Part shown: positions 16,162 through 24,470 of the stretch, in pieces
How positions within the stretch are numbered: the first letter of the stretch is position 1
Layout: each line of letters starts with the position of its first letter
Origin: Phycisphaeraceae bacterium
GTDB taxonomy: Bacteria > Planctomycetota > Phycisphaerae > Phycisphaerales > UBA1924
Direction of reading: 5' to 3'
Assembly (NCBI GenBank): GCA_019636565.1
Contig: JAHBXG010000030.1
Location: 1-43,915, forward strand
Length of the DNA stretch: 43,915 nt
Program-made: the position numbers and the translations under genes
The notes under the pieces: model-generated
Database searches by the model: none
Told to the model about the DNA's origin: nothing
The model's input: only the letters and a program-made list of their open reading frames with translations

Positions 16162-17507
16162 ACGCCGACTCTCAGCGGAGATTGTTGGAGTTCGGTCAGC
16201 GCGGAATCGGTTGCTTCGAGGGTCTGATCGATATCAGCCTCGGAGTGCGCGAAGCTGATGCTCCCTTGCTTTGCGGCTACGGGGAACTGATAGATGCCGC
16301 GCTCGATGAGGGCGCGCCGGTAGCGGGTATCGAACGCGAAATCGTGGCAGCTGAGAGCTTCCCACCAATTCGCCGGAGCGGTCGGCATGAAATAGGTGCA
16401 GTGGGCGCTGCCTTGACGGACAAATGTTGCGGTCACATTGTGATCGACCATCAACCGTCGCACGCCAAGTTCGAGACGCGTCGAGAGAGATTCGAGCTTG
16501 GCATAGACATTGAGAGCAGGATCGGTGAGTTTTCGAAGGCATGCGATAGCGGCGGCGACGGGAACAGGGTGGCAGTTGTATGTGCCGGCGATAAGGACGC
16601 GCTTGTGCGGATCGGCGGATGTGACCAGATCCATGAATCGTGCCTTGCCTGCGAGCGCGGCGATCGGAAATCCGTTGGCAATGGCCTTGCCGTAGGTGGA
16701 GAGGTCTGGGTCGATGCCGCGGGCGGCGTGATAGGGGCCGGGGACGGAGCGGAATCCGGTCTTTACTTCGTCGAGAATGAGGAGAAAGCCGTACTGATCG
16801 GCGAGGCGGCGGAGTCCTTCGAGATATCCGGGGCGTGGCTTGATAATGCCGACATTCTGGAGAACGGGCTCGGTGATGAGAGCCGCGAGTTTGTACCGGC
16901 GCGCGACATTTTCGACTGCTTCGAGATTGTTGAATTCGACGGAGTGCATCAGAGTGCGCTCTGCGCCCGGGATTCCTGCGGTGAGCGGGGCAAGCGGGTA
17001 TTCGTCGCCGATGATTTGGCGACCGCCGAGTTGCTCTTTCGTGCTCATGACGTTGGAGGCGACCATGTTGTGGTTGCCGTTGTAGCTTCCCTGCATGCGG
17101 AGGACGTGGTCGTTTCCGGTCCAGGCACGCGCGACGCGGATGGCCTGTGCGGTGGCCTCGGAACCGGTGTTGAGGAACTGAACTCGCTCGGCGCTCGGAA
17201 CGCAGGAAAGGAAAAGACGAGCGAGTTCGCCTTCGTCGGAGGTCGGGCCACTGCCGTAGTTGCTTCGGAGCTGCGTCATGGCGTCGATCACGGCCTTGTT
17301 CTGATCCGGGTCGTTGTGGCCGAGGATGTATGGTGCGAAGCCGGCGTGGTAATCTATGTACTCGTTGCCATCAACGTCCCACATCCGCGAGCCCAGCGCG
17401 CGCGCGAAGGCGATGCATGGATCGGCCTTGCGATTGATCGAAGCCAGTCCGCCCGGGATGACCTGCTGGTTGCGATGGAGAAGTTCGTTGGAGAGCTGAA
17501 GGTTCAT
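16158..17507 (-). CDS. Class III PLP-dependent aminotransferase
   Basis: 449 residues of the glutamate-1-semialdehyde aminomutase/ornithine aminotransferase fold group. Visible motifs are LNTGSEATAQAIRVAR (PLP phosphate binding), LDEVKTGFR with D246, and TYGKAIANGF with K274, the Schiff-base Lys. The N-terminal VDGNEYIDYHAG is typical of the group. It is probably not the haem-pathway HemL, because it sits in a catabolic operon and the N-terminus differs; it more likely transaminates an amino or keto sugar or an acid intermediate. The stop overlaps the M24 start by 4 bases. Start at ATG 17507. Confidence 0.85.
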   Translation of the reverse strand: MNLQLSNELLHRNQQVIPGGLASINRKADPCIAFARALGSRMWDVDGNEYIDYHAGFAPYILGHNDPDQNKAVIDAMTQLRSNYGSGPTSDEGELARLFLSCVPSAERVQFLNTGSEATAQAIRVARAWTGNDHVLRMQGSYNGNHNMVASNVMSTKEQLGGRQIIGDEYPLAPLTAGIPGAERTLMHSVEFNNLEAVENVARRYKLAALITEPVLQNVGIIKPRPGYLEGLRRLADQYGFLLILDEVKTGFRSVPGPYHAARGIDPDLSTYGKAIANGFPIAALAGKARFMDLVTSADPHKRVLIAGTYNCHPVPVAAAIACLRKLTDPALNVYAKLESLSTRLELGVRRLMVDHNVTATFVRQGSAHCTYFMPTAPANWWEALSCHDFAFDTRYRRALIERGIYQFPVAAKQGSISFAHSEADIDQTLEATDSALTELQQSPLRVGV

Positions 17508-17555
17508 GGCGGTATCTCTGCGGCTGTTGTTGGGAAGAAACGTGGTCGATCGAGA

Positions 17556-18083
17556 TCATTCCGGGTTGCACGCTTGGCCGGGGAGCCCGGAACACAGTCT
17601 CGAAATCGTGTCGCGAATCGCCAGCGCTTCACGTGAGGAGGGAGAGAGCCAGCGATCGCCGGAGGGCGCACGCATCTGCAGCCCCTCGAAAAGTGTTTCG
17701 GATTTGCGGTCGCCCGCATCGAGAAGCTTCTTGGCTTCGGCGGTATAGCGCTCGATCCACCCGACAGTTGCGCCGAGCGCTTTGACTTCTTCCAGCGTTT
17801 TGCCATCGAAGTTTGGACAGGGTTTGCATGAGAAAAGGAAGAGCCGAACGCCGGCGGGCTCGTTCTCGAAGGGACCGGAAGGCGTCGAGACGGGCGCCCT
17901 GGTGTTGGCCGGAACCACAAAAATCTTCTTGGTGTTCAAGTCAAAGAAATACGCCCCCGGAATTGTCTGCGGTTTGGGAATCAGTCCTCGGACGATGAAG
18001 AAACCGGCAACACCGATGGCAACGAGCGAGGCGGCGACCGTGATGTTTCGTCGAAAGTTGGAGGGCGCAGATTCGGGTTTCAT
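17556..18083 (-). CDS. Membrane-anchored hypothetical protein
   Basis: 175 residues. A single hydrophobic helix (residues ~15-35, ITVAASLVAIGVAGFFIVRG) suggests a membrane anchor, followed by an extracytoplasmic domain with FFDLNTKKIFVVPA and two cysteine pairs (FSCKPCP and LCSGLPGQAC) that might form disulfides. Its pattern is familiar from planctomycete proteins of unknown function, but I know no characterised relative. It sits inside the leftward catabolic operon between the DHDPS-family gene (46 bases upstream) and the aminotransferase gene (48 bases downstream), so it is probably co-transcribed. Confidence 0.65.
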   Translation of the reverse strand: MKPESAPSNFRRNITVAASLVAIGVAGFFIVRGLIPKPQTIPGAYFFDLNTKKIFVVPANTRAPVSTPSGPFENEPAGVRLFLFSCKPCPNFDGKTLEEVKALGATVGWIERYTAEAKKLLDAGDRKSETLFEGLQMRAPSGDRWLSPSSREALAIRDTISRLCSGLPGQACNPE

Positions 18084-18129
18084 GGGAAGGTTCCTGCTTG
18101 GCGCGGACGTTGCGGATCGGCCGGAGTCG

Positions 18130-19209
18130 TCAATTGCTGAGCCACTCTAAACGGTGCTGAGAAACAAACTCGTCGTCGGAGAGATGCGGGTAGGCGGCGA
18201 GCACTCGGTCGATTTCCTCGCGTTGACCGGGTCCGAGAGTTTCGTGTTCATCGAGACACCAAATGCCCTCGAGGAGGCCTTGGCGACGGAGGACTTCGTG
18301 CAGGCCGGCGATGACGCCTCGGAATCCGTTGGCGGCATCGAAGAAAGCGGCATTGCTGTCGGTGACCTGAATCGCGTCGATCAGGAGCGCGGGCGGAATG
18401 GCGTTGTCACGCACGGACTGCTGACAACGTTCCAGAAGTTCGACAGCGCGGCGCGTCCACACCGACCAGTGGCCGAGAAGCCCACCGACGATGCGACGCT
18501 CCGACCACTTGCCGTGGACTGCGAGCCGGTAGGGCGCGATCAGGTCGTGAACAATGTTGTCGTCGTTGCCGGTGTAGAGCGAAATGTCGTCTCGGCCCGA
18601 CTCCATGACCGCTCGCACAACATCCAAAGTCCGGTATCGATCGAACGGCGCGATCTTGATTGCCAAGACGGAATCGAGCTCGCAGAAGCGTCGCCAGAAG
18701 TCGTATGTCAGTTCGCGCCCGCCGACGCGGGGTTGGAGATAGAAGCCGACGATGGGGATGACGTTGCCAACCGCGCGGCAGTGATCTATGAGGGCGTCAT
18801 CGTCGGCTGCGGGGAGTGCCGCGAGCGAAAGCAAGCCGGCGTGGTAGCCGAGTTCGCGAAGAAGCGCAGCCTCGCTGCACGCGCGATCAGTCGGTCCGGT
18901 CACGCCGCCGATGCGTATGAGAGGGACGGAGCGCAATCTGTCGGCGCGGTCCATTTCCTCGCGGGCGATCGTCAGCACTGGTCGAAATAGTCCGATTTCC
19001 GGCCGACGGATCTGAAACTGCGTGGTGTGCACGCCGACGGCCAGGCCCCCGGAGCCCGCGGCAATGTAGTAGCGAGCAAGAGCACGCTGGCGGCGTTCAT
19101 CGAGGCTTCGGCGCGAGGTGAGGGCGAGCGGATGCGCCGGGATCGCAACGCCCCGCCGAAACGCGGCGAGGGTCCGAGGGTCGATCGATGAGAAAGAGTC
19201 CTGCGGCAT
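18130..19209 (-). CDS. DHDPS/NAL-family aldolase or lyase
   Basis: 359 residues forming a DapA-like TIM barrel. The two hallmark catalytic residues can be placed with family spacing: Y157 (GFYLQP) and Schiff-base K185 (VLAIKIAPF), 28 residues apart as in dihydrodipicolinate synthase (Y133/K161). The protein is about 60 residues longer than DapA, and the YNxP motif is altered to FYLQP, so it is not a lysine-biosynthesis enzyme. Family members in catabolic operons cleave or dehydrate 2-keto-3-deoxy sugar acids or sialic acids. In this operon a role acting on a keto-acid intermediate is the likeliest. Start ATG 19209, 20 bases after the epimerase-like gene's stop. Confidence 0.8.
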   Translation of the reverse strand: MPQDSFSSIDPRTLAAFRRGVAIPAHPLALTSRRSLDERRQRALARYYIAAGSGGLAVGVHTTQFQIRRPEIGLFRPVLTIAREEMDRADRLRSVPLIRIGGVTGPTDRACSEAALLRELGYHAGLLSLAALPAADDDALIDHCRAVGNVIPIVGFYLQPRVGGRELTYDFWRRFCELDSVLAIKIAPFDRYRTLDVVRAVMESGRDDISLYTGNDDNIVHDLIAPYRLAVHGKWSERRIVGGLLGHWSVWTRRAVELLERCQQSVRDNAIPPALLIDAIQVTDSNAAFFDAANGFRGVIAGLHEVLRRQGLLEGIWCLDEHETLGPGQREEIDRVLAAYPHLSDDEFVSQHRLEWLSN

Positions 19210-19229
19210 GTCGGTCGTGCGCTCCGTGT

Positions 19230-20270
19230 TCAGAACCGGCCGTTTCGGACCTCAAAGTGCGTGGGTAGGCCAAGGGTTGCACCATCGCGCCGCACCCAGT
19301 CGGCGGTCCATTTCATGATCTGCTCGAGATCGACACGCGGTGCTCCCACGAGTTGCGCGGCCTTCTGCCCCTGACTGAGCAGCGCGTCGGGGGCTTCTGA
19401 ACCAACGATGTTTGCGGGACGATCAAGTAATTCGCCAAGCCGCCTGCAGACATCTCGCACGCGGAAGACTTCCGCCCCGGCGATATTGAAGATCGCAGCC
19501 GGCGACGAGGTGTGCTCGAGCAGGCTGAGCGCGATGGCGTTTGCGTCGGTCTGCCAGATCACGTTTGCGTAGCCCATTGTGACATCGACGGCTTCACCGG
19601 ACCAGACCTTGCGCGCCAGATCCACGATCACGCCGTAGCGGAGTTCGGTCGAATAATTCAGACGGAGGATCGCGATTGGGGTTGAGTGGGCCTGCGAGAA
19701 GTACTGAAAAATCCGCTCGCGGCCGAGGCAGCTCATCGCGTATTCGCCGACAGGGTTGAGCGCATCGGTTTCAAGCGATTGCCGGCTGCTCGGTACAACA
19801 CCGTAGACGTTGCCGGTCGAAAACGCGATAATCCGGCTCTTTGGATAGCGGCGGCAGATCAACGAAGGAAGGTGTGTGTTGGTCGCCCAGGTGAGTGGCT
19901 CGTTACCGGTCGAACCGAATTTCATTCCCGCGGCGTACACAATGAGCGTCGCATCGGGGAGCGAATCAAGGAAATCTGGATCGAGCAGGTTGCCCTGCGC
20001 GGTTTCGATTCCGTGTTCTTGAAGCGCGCGAGCTGACGCCGGATTGGTGAATCGCGCCACGCCGATCACCCGCCTCGGAGTGCCTGCCAGATCGCAGGCG
20101 CGGCGTGCCATGCGTGCGAGAGTGGGGCCCATTTTGCCGGCGGCCCCCATGATCAGAACATCTCCCTGCAAACGCCTGAACATGTCGACAAGGTGCGACG
20201 TCGGCTCGCTGAGATTTGTTTCGAGGGCGGAAATGTCGGCGAATTCGGAAACCGGAACCTGCGTATTCAT
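19230..20270 (-). CDS. NAD-dependent epimerase/dehydratase-like protein
   Basis: 346 residues from ATG 20270, which overlaps the symporter stop by 4 bases; the open frame further upstream lies inside the symporter gene. The Rossmann motif GAAGKMG (residues 42-48) fits the extended SDR family, as does the substrate-side FSTGNVYG. The usual catalytic YxxxK reads Y177-A-M-S-C181, so the conserved Lys is missing. Extended SDRs epimerise or dehydrate nucleotide sugars or oxidise sugar acids; without the Lys this one may use an altered mechanism or be non-catalytic. The genomic context is sugar-acid/amino-sugar catabolism. Confidence 0.8.
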   Translation of the reverse strand: MNTQVPVSEFADISALETNLSEPTSHLVDMFRRLQGDVLIMGAAGKMGPTLARMARRACDLAGTPRRVIGVARFTNPASARALQEHGIETAQGNLLDPDFLDSLPDATLIVYAAGMKFGSTGNEPLTWATNTHLPSLICRRYPKSRIIAFSTGNVYGVVPSSRQSLETDALNPVGEYAMSCLGRERIFQYFSQAHSTPIAILRLNYSTELRYGVIVDLARKVWSGEAVDVTMGYANVIWQTDANAIALSLLEHTSSPAAIFNIAGAEVFRVRDVCRRLGELLDRPANIVGSEAPDALLSQGQKAAQLVGAPRVDLEQIMKWTADWVRRDGATLGLPTHFEVRNGRF

Positions 20271-22066
20271 GGCGTACCTCCAAGGTTGGGTGCGCCGGTC
20301 ACTGGGTCGTCGGCGGAGGTTGCAGGGGTGGAAATAGCTGGCGTGCGCGACCGTCCGGCACGCGCCATGAACAAACCGAGTGCCGCAACGGATCCGCCGA
20401 TGCTCAATATTTGAATTCGCCCGGAGACGGGATTGGGCAGCAGCGCGAGCAGGCACACCAGAGAACCGATCAATGCCGCGAACCATCCGGCGGTGCGGAG
20501 TTGGCGATTGTCGGATTCGACGCCGACTTCCTTTGCGAAGTCAACGGGTCTGTGCATGGTCTCGAAGAAACCGGCCACGCTCGCGCGGTAATCGGCGGTT
20601 GCGAATCGCCAGAAGGGGACGGTCAAAAGGAATGAGAGCACTCCGACGCTGACCCCCCAAAGGATTTCTTTCTGGAAAGACCACGGATTTCCGGCTTGCG
20701 AATCGCTGAAACTGATGACCGAAGGGACGAGTGCGCAGACCATTGAAAAAAGAGCGGACCACCAGGGCGCCCGCTTCACGAAGAGTGCAAGGAAAAGCGG
20801 GATGGACATCGGCATCACCAGCATTGAGCCGAGCGCGAGCATGTGCTCAAAGATGCCAGCCCCCTTCGTGCCGGAGAAGTACAGAGCCAGCTGGATGATG
20901 ATGACGCCGAGCATCGCGGTGGCGATCCGCCCGATCGTGAGCATCCAGCGTTCTGCGGGACTCGATTGCTTTAATGCTCGACACAAACTCGGCAGGATGT
21001 CGCGTGTGATGATCGCGGAGGTCTGGTTGAGTCCAGTGTCCATCGAACTGCCGGTTGCGGCAAACATTGCAACGACCATCAAACCGGTCAACCCGGCGGG
21101 AAGCATCTTCGCGCTCGCGATGGCGTAAGCGACTTCCGCCGGTTTGGCGGCGCTCGAGGCGAGCACTTCATCGGCGAACAGCAGGCGGGCGGTGATCGGT
21201 GGGATAAACCATACGAAACCTCCCAGAACCGTGAGCCCGCCGGCGACCAGCGCAGCCTTTCGTGCTGCCGTGCCGTCTTTCGCCGCGAAGTAGCGAGACG
21301 CGGAGGTCATGGAATTGGACATGAAGAGTCCCTGAAGGAACATCGCTCCGGCCCAGAGCCAGGTGTATGCGCCGTTTGGAAACATGCCGTGAGGTTTGAT
21401 GACGGCGAATTGATCCGAGAGACCCTTGGCTTGAATAGCCTCAAAGAACTCGATGGGCCCGCCGATCTTGACGATGCACAACGTCGCGATCAGAACGGTG
21501 AGAGGCATCAGAATGAGCATCTGAATGAAGTCGGTTGAAAGCACGGCCCAACTGCCGCCGGTGACCGCGTTGACAAGAATCACAATTCCGACGACGATGA
21601 TGACGTCCGAAATATTCAAGCCGAATGCGGCGGCTGTGAAGATTGCCAGGGCGCTCAGGTGCAGAGCGGAATAGAGGATGCGGATCGGCACGTTGCACCA
21701 CGCATAGAACTGCTGCGTTGCAGCGCCGAATCGATTGCGGATGATTTCAGGAACGGTGGTGGCCCGCAGTTGGCGGAACCACGGGGCAAACCAGATCGCA
21801 TTCAGCAGAAATCCGAAAGCGTTGGCCAGGAAGATGATGGTGACGCTCCAGCCGGCTTCGAAGGCGACCCCGGCGGCGCCTGTAAATGTCCAGGCGCTGA
21901 AGCTGCTCATGAAATCGCTGACGCCTACGAGCCACCAGGTTCCCTGGCAGCCGCTGCGGAAGAAATCGCCGGAGTTGCGGTTGAGGGCGCGAACGCGGAG
22001 ACCGACAGCGATAAGCAGCACCAAGTAGACGCCGATGGTGATCGTGTCGACGATGGAATGCGGCAT
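20267..22066 (-). CDS. Sodium/solute symporter (SSS family)
   Basis: 599 residues with about 13-15 hydrophobic helices and SSS-family signatures: an N-terminal helix (TITIGVYLVLLIAVGLRVRA), WWLVGVSDFMSSFSAWTFTG, the TM5-like NAVTGGSWAVLSTDFIQML and the GLTGLMVVAMFAATGSSMDT region. These carriers import sugars, sialic acids or other organic solutes with sodium. As the only clear importer in the leftward operon, it probably brings the released sugar into the cell. The stop overlaps the epimerase-like gene by 4 bases. A 148-base gap separates it from the upstream dehydrogenase gene, leaving room for an internal promoter. Confidence 0.9.
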   Translation of the reverse strand: MPHSIVDTITIGVYLVLLIAVGLRVRALNRNSGDFFRSGCQGTWWLVGVSDFMSSFSAWTFTGAAGVAFEAGWSVTIIFLANAFGFLLNAIWFAPWFRQLRATTVPEIIRNRFGAATQQFYAWCNVPIRILYSALHLSALAIFTAAAFGLNISDVIIVVGIVILVNAVTGGSWAVLSTDFIQMLILMPLTVLIATLCIVKIGGPIEFFEAIQAKGLSDQFAVIKPHGMFPNGAYTWLWAGAMFLQGLFMSNSMTSASRYFAAKDGTAARKAALVAGGLTVLGGFVWFIPPITARLLFADEVLASSAAKPAEVAYAIASAKMLPAGLTGLMVVAMFAATGSSMDTGLNQTSAIITRDILPSLCRALKQSSPAERWMLTIGRIATAMLGVIIIQLALYFSGTKGAGIFEHMLALGSMLVMPMSIPLFLALFVKRAPWWSALFSMVCALVPSVISFSDSQAGNPWSFQKEILWGVSVGVLSFLLTVPFWRFATADYRASVAGFFETMHRPVDFAKEVGVESDNRQLRTAGWFAALIGSLVCLLALLPNPVSGRIQILSIGGSVAALGLFMARAGRSRTPAISTPATSADDPVTGAPNLGGTP

Positions 22067-22214
22067 CGGGTCGGGGCTCCTCGTCGATACTTGGCGGCGC
22101 CACGGGCAAAAGAATCCGGTGCCCGATTCGTGTCGAGCATACCAGTAAACTACCTGTCATTGCAAGGGCAGAAGAGCCGGTTCCAAGGGAATTCCCGCGT
22201 GGGGTCGGGCGGGA

Positions 22215-23219
22215 TCAGGCGAGAATTGCCCACTGCTGCGCCGAAAATTCGCCGTGCATCGGGTTTCCGGAAGCGAATTCCAGGATCTGTTCCACGACGC
22301 TGCGGCCCAGACGCAGGCAGCCACTGCCGACCGCGCCAGCTATATGTGGAAGGAGTACTACGTTGGGCAGAGTACGGAAAGGATGGTCGGGCGCGGGCGG
22401 CTCGGGATCGGTCACATCGAGAAGGGCCCAGATTCGGCCGGTGCGGAGTTCGGCGGCGAGCGCATCCTCATCCACGATCATTCCTCTCGCGGTGTTGACG
22501 AAGATTGCTCCGTCGCGCATGAGCTTGAATTGCTGACTCCGGAGCATGTGGCGTGTCTCAGGGAGAGCCGGGGCATGGAGCGACACCACATCGCTGGAGC
22601 TCATCAATTCATCGAGCTCCACCTTGGTCGCGCCCAGCTCGGCGACTTCTTCGGCGTCCACGTGCGGATCGGTCGCAAGCACCTTGACTTCGAATTGCTT
22701 CAGTAGGCGGAGCAGATGCCTTGCCGTCTTGCTGAGCCCGATCAGGCCGATCGTACTGTTGTACATTTCCCGTATTTCGTAGCCCTGAACGCGGTTGGAG
22801 TCGATCAGCCAGCCGCCCTCGCGTGCCATGCGAGAAGCCGGAAAAAAACCCTTCAGGCCGGCGATGATCAGTCCAAGTGTGGTCTCGGCGACTCCAACCG
22901 CCAGCGCTTCGCGAGCGGAACCGATGCGTAGCCCTCTCGACCAGACTGAGGGCGGCAGGAGATGGCGTGTTGATCCCGCGGCGTGCAGAATTGCTCGAAG
23001 CTTGGGGGCCATGTCGAGCATCGCGTCGGTGAGAGGAGGTGTTTTCCAGCCCGTGACAAGGAATTCAGCATCTGCCGCGTGCCGGCCCCAGAACTCTGCA
23101 AGGCGATCGGCGGTGGGGGCGTTACTGAAGGATGTCGCGTGGTCGCCGAGTCGGTGCAGGTCCTGTGGATCGAAGCACATCTCGACAATCGGAACCGTGA
23201 GCAGAAATACCACGCGCAT
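22215..23219 (-). CDS. D-2-hydroxyacid dehydrogenase family protein
   Basis: 334 residues. The NAD domain shows IGLIGLSKTARHLL (about residues 157-170), NTARG with catalytic R245, DPEP with E273, and LPHIAG with H292, the standard Arg-Glu-His set of the family. The coenzyme loop reads GLSKTA rather than GxGxxG. Such enzymes oxidise D-2-hydroxyacids or reduce 2-keto acids (phosphoglycerate, glyoxylate and related). It is the first gene of the leftward operon, facing the rightward genes across the 335-base control region. Start at ATG 23219 (MRVVFLLTVP). Confidence 0.85.
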   Translation of the reverse strand: MRVVFLLTVPIVEMCFDPQDLHRLGDHATSFSNAPTADRLAEFWGRHAADAEFLVTGWKTPPLTDAMLDMAPKLRAILHAAGSTRHLLPPSVWSRGLRIGSAREALAVGVAETTLGLIIAGLKGFFPASRMAREGGWLIDSNRVQGYEIREMYNSTIGLIGLSKTARHLLRLLKQFEVKVLATDPHVDAEEVAELGATKVELDELMSSSDVVSLHAPALPETRHMLRSQQFKLMRDGAIFVNTARGMIVDEDALAAELRTGRIWALLDVTDPEPPAPDHPFRTLPNVVLLPHIAGAVGSGCLRLGRSVVEQILEFASGNPMHGEFSAQQWAILA

Positions 23220-23554
23220 TCAGGACTCTCTTTTCGGGATTTTCGGTCGGGGCCAAGAAACGATCAGAATGACCGGCCACTCGCCTCGCGACAGAAGTGC
23301 CTGCTTTCAAGACTATACGGAAGGCTGCGGTGCAAATGTGATGCGAATGCACAGGGAAGATCAAGTCTGCACCTATCCAATCAGACTGCAAACAAAGATG
23401 CGCGTGTTTTTCTGTTTTTTGACAGGTAATGGACTTGCATTTTTATTGTCCTGCACGGTAGTCTGGTCGTGGCACTCGCCTCGGCGTCCGAGCGCGAGCG
23501 CCCCGAAAGGGGCCCGCACTCTGGGGCGTGCCGGTCACGAGAGGAAGAAGATCA
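23220..23554. promoter_or_regulatory. Divergent control region between two operons
   Basis: 335 bases separate the leftward D-2-hydroxyacid dehydrogenase gene from the rightward DNRLRE/PEP-CTERM gene. Two imperfect dyads lie near the middle: GTGCA...TGCAC (23330-23334 with 23348-23352) and AGTCTG...CAGACT (23364-23369 with 23382-23387). They are candidate operators for the GntR/LacI-type regulator encoded about 1 kb to the right. On the minus strand TATAGT (23312-23317) is a possible -10 element for the leftward operon, though no good -35 is correctly spaced. Confidence 0.5.
23419..23447 (+). promoter_or_regulatory. Candidate sigma-70 promoter for rightward genes
   Basis: TTGACA (23419-23424) and TTTATT (23442-23447, 4 of 6 matches to TATAAT) are separated by 17 bases, within a locally AT-rich patch of an otherwise GC-rich region. 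It would give a leader of about 100 bases before the ATG at 23555. Confidence 0.45.
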
Positions 23555-24352
23555 ATGAGCACGATGAAGAATCAAGTCATCAATCGGCAGGGGCTTTGTT
23601 TGGCGCTGCTTCTTGGCGCTGGTCTTTGTGCGGGCGCTCAGGGAGCGGTGACGACCGTGATCCTGAACGACGGCAACAGTGGCGACAATTTCCTTTACAA
23701 CAACGGCGCGACGACGAACTTCGCGAACAGCGGCCTTTTTTATTACGATAACCGAGGCGGAGCGAACGATTCGGCTCGTCCGGTGATCCAGTTCGGCCTG
23801 GCGGGGCTTCCGGGCGGGGCCGTGATCTCGAACGTGCAGCTTCAGTTCAAGCTGCAGCAGTACACATACATCGACTCCAACAACGGCAACGCTTCCGTGA
23901 CGCACAATTTTTCAGTCCACCAGATGCTGACCAGTTGGAGCGAGACGACCTCGACGTGGAACGAGCGCTCGACTGGCAACGCTTGGAGCGCTCCGGGGAT
24001 GGCGGCGGGCGCCGACTATGCCGCGGCGGCCCTGTCGACGATCGCGGTGAATTCCTCGATGCAGGGCACCTACCTGTCTTGGGATATCACGTCGCTTTAC
24101 AATTCATGGGTGAGCGGAGCGAACCAGAATTTCGGCGTGTGCATCCAGGGACCAGCGGGCGTAGCAAATTCGCTCGCGGCGAACGGCGATACGACGGATG
24201 GCGTTTTCCGGTTGTACAACTCGGAATATGCAGATGACACGTTCCGCCCGTTATTGGTCATCACTTACACGGTTCCGTCTCCGGCGTCGCTGGCGGCCTT
24301 TGGCGCCGGTGGCCTGATACTTTTGAAGCGTCGTCGAACAAAGGCGAGTTGA
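23555..24352 (+). CDS. DNRLRE-type secreted protein with PEP-CTERM-like signal
   Basis: 265 residues from ATG 23555, with a purine-rich ribosome-binding site (GAGGAAG) just upstream. A signal peptide (basic MSTMKNQVINRQ, then LCLALLLGAGLCAGAQG) precedes a DNRLRE/CBM96-like beta domain that parallels 9794-10696 closely: DNFLYNNGA, GLFYYDNRG, YTYIDSNNGNASV, WDITSLYNSW, NGDTTDGVF and YADDTFRPLLVITY. The C-terminus is a PEP-CTERM-like anchor (VPSPAS, hydrophobic AAFGAGGLILL, KRRRTKAS). It is a surface or envelope protein, possibly glycan-binding. It is the first gene to the right of the divergent control region, so probably regulated with the catabolic genes. Confidence 0.85.
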   Translation: MSTMKNQVINRQGLCLALLLGAGLCAGAQGAVTTVILNDGNSGDNFLYNNGATTNFANSGLFYYDNRGGANDSARPVIQFGLAGLPGGAVISNVQLQFKLQQYTYIDSNNGNASVTHNFSVHQMLTSWSETTSTWNERSTGNAWSAPGMAAGADYAAAALSTIAVNSSMQGTYLSWDITSLYNSWVSGANQNFGVCIQGPAGVANSLAANGDTTDGVFRLYNSEYADDTFRPLLVITYTVPSPASLAAFGAGGLILLKRRRTKAS

Positions 24353-24470
24353 ACTCGTCCCCGCGTTGCTGTCCCGGGCTGCGCATCCGGGAGCGGCGAG
24401 GTTAAATCAGAGTGTCACTGGAGGGGTGTCGGCGAAGCAGCCGCCGGCGCCGAGGCAGGGTGGCGAAGAC

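Noticed and set aside
16158..17507. hemL (glutamate-1-semialdehyde aminomutase)
   Set aside because: The fold is related, but the gene sits in a catabolic operon next to an M24 peptidase and a NagB fusion, and the sequence does not look like a close HemL.
16074..17636. 520-codon plus-strand frame opposite the aminotransferase gene
   Set aside because: It is antisense to a gene with clear PLP motifs (LDEVKTGFR, YGKAIANGF); its own translation has no recognisable domain.
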